Of a stretch of 10,518 nucleotides of DNA, positions 5,410 to 10,518 are shown piece by piece; within the stretch, counting starts at the first letter, position 1; each line of letters opens with the position of its first letter. A model generated the notes under the pieces. It was not told the origin of the DNA. It searched no databases and saw nothing but the letters and a program-made list of their open reading frames with translations. The position numbers were made by a program, and so were the translations under genes. Origin of the DNA: Holosporales bacterium (GTDB taxonomy: Bacteria; Pseudomonadota; Alphaproteobacteria; RUG11792). Where the stretch lies: the NCBI GenBank assembly GCA_031279295.1, contig JAITIT010000021.1, positions 1-10,518 on the forward strand, in the 5' to 3' direction.

Positions 5410-7206
5410 ATGAAAAATTTTCTCCACTACTACCAAGATGAGCTAATTTCTTTAAGAAAGAAGGGTGGAGCCTTTGCTAAGGCTTACCCTGATATCGCGT
5501 CTAAAATAGACATAAGAGACGGCGAGTCCTCAGATCCGCATACCGAAAGAATCATTGAAGCCGTTGCTTTCATGGCTGCGAAACTCCATCAGAAAATCGA
5601 CGGCAATTCTCAGGAGATAGCCGGGCATCTGCTCTCTGCGCTATATCCCAACCTCGTAAATATCTTTCCACCATGTGGCATCGCCAGATTCAATACAAGC
5701 AACACGGTCCTTCTTTCTGAAAAAGTAACCATCCCGAAGGATACTAGGTTATTTGCCACATCTAGCTCTGGTACCGAGTGTTCATTTAAGACCATATATC
5801 CCCTCGACATATATCCTATCGCCATCACCAACATAAGCCTTATACAGGCGCATACTGTCACAACTGGTGGTTGGTACATCAAAATCGACATTGCAAACAG
5901 ATCGTCTACATCATTGGAAAGCATTAGTATCTCGGACCTGCTGTTTCATATAGATTCAGAGATTATCGACGATGCGTTGCTCATATATTCCTCTGTGTTT
6001 GCCGGCCGCGTAGCAACGGCATTCCTGCAAATTGGAAACCGTAAGATAGAAATAGATCCAGGCAATATCGTACAATGCGGATTCTCCGCAGATGAATCGG
6101 TCTGCCCAGTACCAAAGTACTCAACTAACGTGCTTCATCTGTTTCAGGAGATGCTGTACTTTAAGCGGAAGTTTATGTTCTTCAAAATCCTAAACCTCAA
6201 CAAAATGCTATCCATGGCTGACTTAACCAGCATCGCAGAAATGTCAATCTACGTAGGCATTAATCTGTACAATAACAGGCTGCATCAGATAGTGACCTCC
6301 GACTCGATCATCATAAACGCAGTTCCGGTAGTGAACTTGTTTCCTGTCACATCGGATCCGTTTCGGTTCGACGGTACTAAGACAAAGTATCTCCTACTGG
6401 CTGACCAGTCTAGAGACAGCTCCATAGAAATTCATTCGATACTAGATGTACATATCATAGATAGTGCAACCAAGGAAGATATGATCATGCAGCCGTACTT
6501 CGCTCTCTCAGTCGATACAGATACTAACATTGCACATAGCGTGTTTTGGGTATCGAGCAAAGATTCAGCTAGTGTCAGAAACCTCGATGGACACGATACT
6601 TACATCTCGTTGATTGATACTAAGATGGATCCATTCAAAGTGTACAACTCAGTCGTGTATGCCAAGACACTGTGTACGAACAGATTTGAAACTAGAGATA
6701 TCCCGGCACATTCCAAAATGACAGCTGGAGCAGTAGAAACCGCAGGCTACAACGCAGAACTGCTCTATAACATATCGCTACCCGTCTCCCCTACAGGGGG
6801 CTCAACTGCACTGTGGGAATTGGTATCTCAGCTTTCATCATCGCACATTTCGATAGCCAATGCAAGCAATATACTCCCACAAATTAGAAAGCTCATCGAC
6901 ATATTTTGGGCACAGCCTAGCGGGACTGGGCCCATCGATAACATCGTCGATATCAAGATTTCGGACATAGTACGTAGGTTTGGAAAAGATGCATGGAGAG
7001 GCTTCGTGAGAGGACGTGAGATTGTGATATCAACAAATGAACCCAACGGAGCACCACTAGTTTACCTCTGTTGCTGCGTCTTCAATCAGTACTTCTCATC
7101 CATCGTATCTCTGAACTCGTTCGTGCAGCTCAAACTCGTATCAAACTCATCGGGCAAAATCATCGCAACATGGCCAGCTACATCCGGCCGTAGCGAGTTA
7201 TTGTGA
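5410..7206 (+). CDS. tssF: Type VI secretion system baseplate subunit TssF
   Basis: TssF (VasA/ImpG family) forms the baseplate wedge with TssG and joins TssE and TssK beneath the sheath of the contractile type VI secretion machine. The family signature is clear at both ends: FLHYYQDELISLRKKGGAFA (4-23), DPHTERIIEAVAFMAAKLHQKID (42-64), the LLSALYPN segment (74-81), then near the end GFVRGREIVIS (about 531-541), SLNSFVQLKLVS (567-578) and the terminal ATWPATSGRSELL. At 598 residues it has the family's usual size and no frameshift or missing end, so it looks functional. Start ATG 5410 fits the family N terminus; only a weak GAG lies at a normal ribosome-site distance. Usually tssF is followed directly by tssG. 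Here the next genes are on the opposite strand and unrelated, so the cluster is broken up. It is divergent from the unit of two exported repeat proteins and stands alone on its strand. Confidence 0.93.
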   Translation: MKNFLHYYQDELISLRKKGGAFAKAYPDIASKIDIRDGESSDPHTERIIEAVAFMAAKLHQKIDGNSQEIAGHLLSALYPNLVNIFPPCGIARFNTSNTVLLSEKVTIPKDTRLFATSSSGTECSFKTIYPLDIYPIAITNISLIQAHTVTTGGWYIKIDIANRSSTSLESISISDLLFHIDSEIIDDALLIYSSVFAGRVATAFLQIGNRKIEIDPGNIVQCGFSADESVCPVPKYSTNVLHLFQEMLYFKRKFMFFKILNLNKMLSMADLTSIAEMSIYVGINLYNNRLHQIVTSDSIIINAVPVVNLFPVTSDPFRFDGTKTKYLLLADQSRDSSIEIHSILDVHIIDSATKEDMIMQPYFALSVDTDTNIAHSVFWVSSKDSASVRNLDGHDTYISLIDTKMDPFKVYNSVVYAKTLCTNRFETRDIPAHSKMTAGAVETAGYNAELLYNISLPVSPTGGSTALWELVSQLSSSHISIANASNILPQIRKLIDIFWAQPSGTGPIDNIVDIKISDIVRRFGKDAWRGFVRGREIVISTNEPNGAPLVYLCCCVFNQYFSSIVSLNSFVQLKLVSNSSGKIIATWPATSGRSELL

Positions 7207-7300
7207 TGACTAAATGTCTCCATGGTATAGTCCTCTGCTATGTAATTAGATGTCTCAAAGAGATCTCCGCAAGCACAATGGCTGGAAGTCAATACAAAAA

Positions 7301-7924
7301 TCAGCAGGTCTTCATAAACTCCAGGCCTGCGTTCCACCCCTCACTACTGATTGTATGACCTATGTTGTGACATGTCACGAGCATTGCGGATACACCAGCC
7401 TCCGTGAGGAAACGCACAGAGTCGGTTGCATTTTGGTACGGAACCACTACATCGTCGTCTGAATGTACAATGAGGACATTTGTGTTTGTGTCATATGTTC
7501 TATTAGTATCTTCTACGAAGATGCCTGAGTATGCTATCACACCTGATATCCCGCCGAAATATCCCATCTCCAGTGCTAGCATTGCTCCCTGCGAAAACCC
7601 CGCCACAACTACCTTGTCACAGGCGTACTCCTTAGATATATGTTGAATGAACTTGTAAACTCCTGGACCTATGTTCTGTAGTCCAATTCTAAGCTCCTCG
7701 TGTGTCATGGTGTGCAATGCGAACCACTGCCTTCCTCTTCCGGCATCACACTCGTGTGGCGCATCTGGAAATACGAACACCGTGTCGTCTACGGCTCCCG
7801 ACAGGCAAAATTCTCCAACACTCGCGAAGTCACGTCCTGTTGCCCCGTATCCGTGTAGCACAATTACCACTGTTTCAGGATGTGTATATTTCCTGGATCT
7901 AACGATCTCATAATTTTGTATCAT
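7301..7924 (-). CDS. Phospholipase/carboxylesterase-family serine hydrolase
   Basis: This 207-residue alpha/beta hydrolase belongs to the phospholipase/carboxylesterase group (Abhydrolase_2), cytoplasmic esterases that act on acyl esters or thioesters of small or lipid substrates. Visible features: LHGYGATGRDF oxyanion-hole segment (23-33), nucleophile elbow GFSQGAM with Ser111, the acid in the HSDDDVVVP stretch (probably Asp158), and GHTIS with His190. The triad is complete and the length normal for the family. There is no signal peptide. Its ATG abuts the TAG stop of the CNNM-type gene (TAGATG), and an AGGAG six bases upstream lies inside that gene's end, so translation is probably coupled. 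It is last in the operon. The true substrate cannot be told from sequence. Confidence 0.9.
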   Translation of the reverse strand: MIQNYEIVRSRKYTHPETVVIVLHGYGATGRDFASVGEFCLSGAVDDTVFVFPDAPHECDAGRGRQWFALHTMTHEELRIGLQNIGPGVYKFIQHISKEYACDKVVVAGFSQGAMLALEMGYFGGISGVIAYSGIFVEDTNRTYDTNTNVLIVHSDDDVVVPYQNATDSVRFLTEAGVSAMLVTCHNIGHTISSEGWNAGLEFMKTC

Positions 7925-9196
7925 CTATTGCTCCTGTTCACCTTCGAGGTGCATCACTCTGAGGAGGGATACTTGATTTCGTTGTCGCTTCAGTACGTCG
8001 AACTTGTATCTGTCCAGGATAAACGCCTGTCCCACCTCCGGTATTATTCCCACCGAGTTTATCACAAACCCAGCTATTGTGGCTGCAGTATCACTGTGAA
8101 ATCTTGAGCCTATCTCCCTGTTGAGATCTCTGATACTGACCGAGCCATCAATCACGTACGAACCATCGTCCTGAGCTCTGATTCCTTTCGTTAGGCCAAC
8201 ATCGCGTTCATCTTCGATGTCGCCAACTATCTCTTCCAGCACATCTTCAATGGTCACGATACCCATGAAACTCCCGTACTCGTCGACTACGATGGCAAAA
8301 TGTTCGTGGTACTGTTTAAATGATTGGAGCTGACATAATAGGCTGTTGTTTTCTGGTATGAACCATGGTGGCTTAGATATCCTGGCTATGTCCACATTGC
8401 TTGGCTCTCCTTTCCCCCTTATTTCCTTTAGTAAATCGTTCACATGCAATACCCCCACTATGTTCTCCTGATCACCGCTCCATAGCGGAACTCTGGTATA
8501 TGGGCAACTCAACACCTTCTCGATCAATGCTTCGACGTCATCGTCAGCGCAAAACATCGTCACATTATTACGATGCGTCATTACGCTGCCAACCTGCACT
8601 GTCCCTAGCTCTAGCACACTCTGCAGCATCTCCTTCTCTCTCATGGTATCCTCTATATTTACTCCTTTGTGGAGTGCTATAGCTCCCCTCAGTTCTTCCA
8701 GCGCATTCTGATACTCGTCGCGCTCTCCAGTTCTGCTCTTAATCAGTTTGACAGCGCATCCAACTGTATGCCCTATGATAATGTTCAACGGCTTCAGAGT
8801 TGTGTGTATGCATCTAATGAATCGTGCTGACGGTAGCAGAACCCTGTCTGGATCTACGACAGTCAGCATCTTCGGTAGTACCTCGGATATGAGTACGATG
8901 AATACGCTAGTAACTAGCGGAGCAAGAAAAAGTGCATAATGCCCGAGTAAGCTATCAAATATTTCGGTTGTAAACGCTACTGCTAACGCGTTCATAACTG
9001 TTGAGCATATCAGGATCGAGCTAATTACTAGGCTGACTTCGTTTTGCATACCCACAACCATCAGGGCTCTTCTGTTTCCGCTCTCGGCCATTCTGTACAT
9101 CCTCGGCCTGGAGTACGCAGTTATGGCAGTCTCACATGCTGAGAAGTATGCTGAACAGAGTAGCAAACACACGACTACAAGTATTCCGAATATCAT
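7925..9196 (-). CDS. CNNM/CorC-type membrane protein with CBS pair (HlyC/CorC family)
   Basis: This is an inner-membrane protein of the hemolysin C / CorC / CNNM family, linked in studied members to Mg2+ (and other divalent cation) export or resistance. From ATG 9196 it has 423 residues. The N-terminal DUF21/CNNM membrane domain (about 1-155) carries AYFSACETAITAY (16-28) and SEVLPKM (104-110), with hydrophobic segments near 2-18, 55-75, 88-108 and 135-150. A connecting helix with LRGAIALHKG follows, then a CBS pair (about 203-327, with TRVPLW and DEYGSFMGIVTIEDVLEEIV) and a C-terminal CorC_HlyC domain (about 340-415, DGSYVIDGSVSIRDLN and AGFVI). All domains are present at normal length. ATG 9196 is preferred over the TTG just before it, because the ATG overlaps the upstream TGA by one base (TGATG), a typical coupling arrangement. 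Older 'hemolysin' names for this family do not by themselves mean haemolytic activity. Confidence 0.92.
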   Translation of the reverse strand: MIFGILVVVCLLLCSAYFSACETAITAYSRPRMYRMAESGNRRALMVVGMQNEVSLVISSILICSTVMNALAVAFTTEIFDSLLGHYALFLAPLVTSVFIVLISEVLPKMLTVVDPDRVLLPSARFIRCIHTTLKPLNIIIGHTVGCAVKLIKSRTGERDEYQNALEELRGAIALHKGVNIEDTMREKEMLQSVLELGTVQVGSVMTHRNNVTMFCADDDVEALIEKVLSCPYTRVPLWSGDQENIVGVLHVNDLLKEIRGKGEPSNVDIARISKPPWFIPENNSLLCQLQSFKQYHEHFAIVVDEYGSFMGIVTIEDVLEEIVGDIEDERDVGLTKGIRAQDDGSYVIDGSVSIRDLNREIGSRFHSDTAATIAGFVINSVGIIPEVGQAFILDRYKFDVLKRQRNQVSLLRVMHLEGEQEQ

Positions 9197-9753
9197 CAAC
9201 GTTGCCAGTAAGTGAGGCAGCCGCGTGATGTCGGAGATAGTGACGTACTTCCGGCCGGGATTGCGCCCAGCGCTGGAGTAGTGGGTTGTTCTTGTATATC
9301 TTTCGCGCCTACGTCTGTTCCACTAAGTGGTCTGCCATTGTAGTATCGATCCTTCTCACCGAATATCAGCAAATCCACAATTCGAAGCGCTCGTCCGCTT
9401 CTATACTTTTTATGCTTCCCACCTCTGCTTCTCTCTCTCGCAGCCTCTAACATGTTGTTCACGATATGGAGTTCTGCTTGCATATTAGCGAGCATAGTAT
9501 CAATATCCTGCCCATGTGTAACGTATCTTGACCGAGCCTTCCGATATTCTTCCATCAACTTGCTACATCTGAGTATCATCTCATCCAACTTGTTAGGATA
9601 CTCGTCACCACCACCAAGCTGTTCTACTTCTACCCTAAGGCCAACGATGGTATCATATAATTCATTCAAGTCTATCCGGTTACTAGCCAGCACGCTTTGC
9701 TCGCCCATGACAGCAAGTACTAAGCCCAATAGCCGACATAACAGCATCCGCAT
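9196..9753 (-). CDS. Small exported coiled-coil protein, unknown function
   Basis: No family recognised. From the ATG at 9753 it has 185 residues. It starts with a good Sec signal peptide, MRMLLCRLLGLVLAVM, with cleavage likely after VLA (residue 23). The mature part is mostly alpha-helical and coiled-coil-like (about 26-110, including LYDTIVGLRVEVEQL). A strongly basic patch (106-121), a short hydrophobic-aromatic stretch and a Pro/Thr/Ser-rich tail follow. Start choice: GAGGTGGG lies just upstream of ATG 9753, while earlier in-frame codons (GTG 9804, ATG 9780, ATG 9765) lack a site and would bury the signal. It is first in an operon with the CNNM-type and hydrolase genes, and its stop overlaps the next start. 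The LYDxIxxLRxEVxxL helix faintly recalls the N terminus of periplasmic CpoB/YbgF, but there are no TPR repeats, so I do not assign it. A periplasmic partner of the membrane protein is conceivable. Confidence 0.78.
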   Translation of the reverse strand: MRMLLCRLLGLVLAVMGEQSVLASNRIDLNELYDTIVGLRVEVEQLGGGDEYPNKLDEMILRCSKLMEEYRKARSRYVTHGQDIDTMLANMQAELHIVNNMLEAARERSRGGKHKKYRSGRALRIVDLLIFGEKDRYYNGRPLSGTDVGAKDIQEQPTTPALGAIPAGSTSLSPTSRGCLTYWQR

Positions 9754-9911
9754 ATCCCACCTCATATTAACATACCGCATAATACATATGCTAACATAAA
9801 GCACACAACTAACACCATGCCCACGTAACGCACGCAGATCAGCAATTTAGCATACACAGCGATAAAACAACACATAAATCGAAATTACCAATGAGCCTAA
9901 ATGCACTGGAT
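9754..9911 (-). other. Spacer between 5S rRNA and the downstream operon
   Basis: These 158 bases hold no gene or tRNA that I can see. There is no GC-rich stem followed by a T-run after the 5S end, and no strong promoter; short AT-rich segments such as TATGCT around 9850 are weak candidates. Either the rRNA transcript reads into the operon or termination is not of the simple intrinsic type. Confidence 0.4.
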
Positions 9912-10031
9912 AAGCCAGGCAGCGACCTACTCTCCCTCCTGCTTAAGCAGAAGTACCATCGGCGCTGGGTGGTTTCACTGTCGAGTTCGGAATGGGATCG
10001 CGTGTGGCACACCCGCCATAACTACCTAGCC
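9912..10031 (-). rRNA. rrf: 5S ribosomal RNA
   Basis: The minus strand gives a full 5S of about 120 bases. The terminal helix forms from GCTAGGTAG at the 5' end and CTGCCTGGC at the 3' end, with two G-U pairs. Conserved internal parts include GATCCCATTCCGAACTCG and GCGCCGATGGTACT. The 3' part GAGAGTAGGTCGCTGCC is typical of alphaproteobacteria. Ends are set from the terminal helix and may be off by a few bases. It lies about 110 bases downstream of the 23S 3' end. Confidence 0.95.
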
Positions 10032-10123
10032 AATCCAATGCATCCACGTTGCAAAAGACACAACCGCAAAACTTAGCACTACACAGGAACAGACGCAGCA
10101 ACGTCAATCCCCTTGATTCTGAC

Positions 10124-10143
10124 TTTTTCAAAACAAAGAAAAA
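10124..10143 (-). other. Short AT hairpin in the 23S-5S spacer
   Basis: TTTTTC and GAAAAA arms flank an eight-base loop just after the mature 23S 3' end. It may mark a processing or pairing region of the precursor; the stem is weak. The rest of the spacer, 10032-10123, shows no tRNA. Confidence 0.25.

Positions 10144-10518
<375 letters not shown>

Noticed and set aside
7207..7300. Possible bidirectional terminator between tssF and the hydrolase gene
   Set aside because: Only very short stems such as TCTC-AAA-GAGA are present, and there is no T-run on either strand.
7086..7337. An 83-codon minus-strand frame across the end of tssF
   Set aside because: It overlaps both the conserved TssF C terminus and the hydrolase C terminus, with no ribosome site or family resemblance.
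9196..9753. Assignment of the small coiled-coil protein as CpoB/YbgF
   Set aside because: Only one helix is faintly similar and the TPR domain is missing, so the resemblance may be generic coiled coil.

Overview
The window most likely comes from an alphaproteobacterium, possibly a host-associated one. The 5S rRNA and the 3' end of the 23S rRNA at the right edge read as alphaproteobacterial: the 5S ends in GTAGGTCGCTGCC, and the 23S 3' end has a TACTAAT...TCGAATGG pattern. The lineage below class level is inference. Base composition looks intermediate by eye, and genes are tightly packed with stop/start overlaps.

Left part (1-5223): a PhzF-family isomerase-fold enzyme on the + strand converges on, and overlaps by 34 bases, a two-gene minus-strand unit. 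In transcription order that unit is a 433-residue Sec-exported Pro/Thr-repeat plus Tyr/Gln/Gly-rich protein, then, 37 bases later, a 1010-residue predicted exported protein. The second protein has a long coiled coil, Gln/Arg-rich stretches, three near-identical 72-base tandem repeats and a separate C-terminal segment. I recognise no family for either. The two share a similar signal sequence and general design, so they look like a matched pair.

Middle (5224-7206): a 186-base divergent intergenic region carries a hairpin in the leader of the minus-strand unit and a plausible promoter for the + strand gene tssF. TssF is a baseplate subunit of the type VI secretion system (T6SS). Its usual partner tssG is not beside it, so the T6SS genes are probably dispersed.

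Right part (7301-9753): a compact minus-strand operon encodes a small exported coiled-coil protein, a CNNM/CorC-type membrane protein with CBS domains, and a phospholipase/carboxylesterase-type serine hydrolase. The junctions are a TGATG overlap and an abutting TAGATG. This operon lies downstream of, and in the same direction as, the 23S-5S rRNA genes (minus strand, 9912 to the right edge), with no clear terminator between.

The most interesting content is the pair of unrecognised exported repeat proteins divergent from tssF. A surface or secreted-effector role is possible. The functional link to T6SS rests only on position and is inference.
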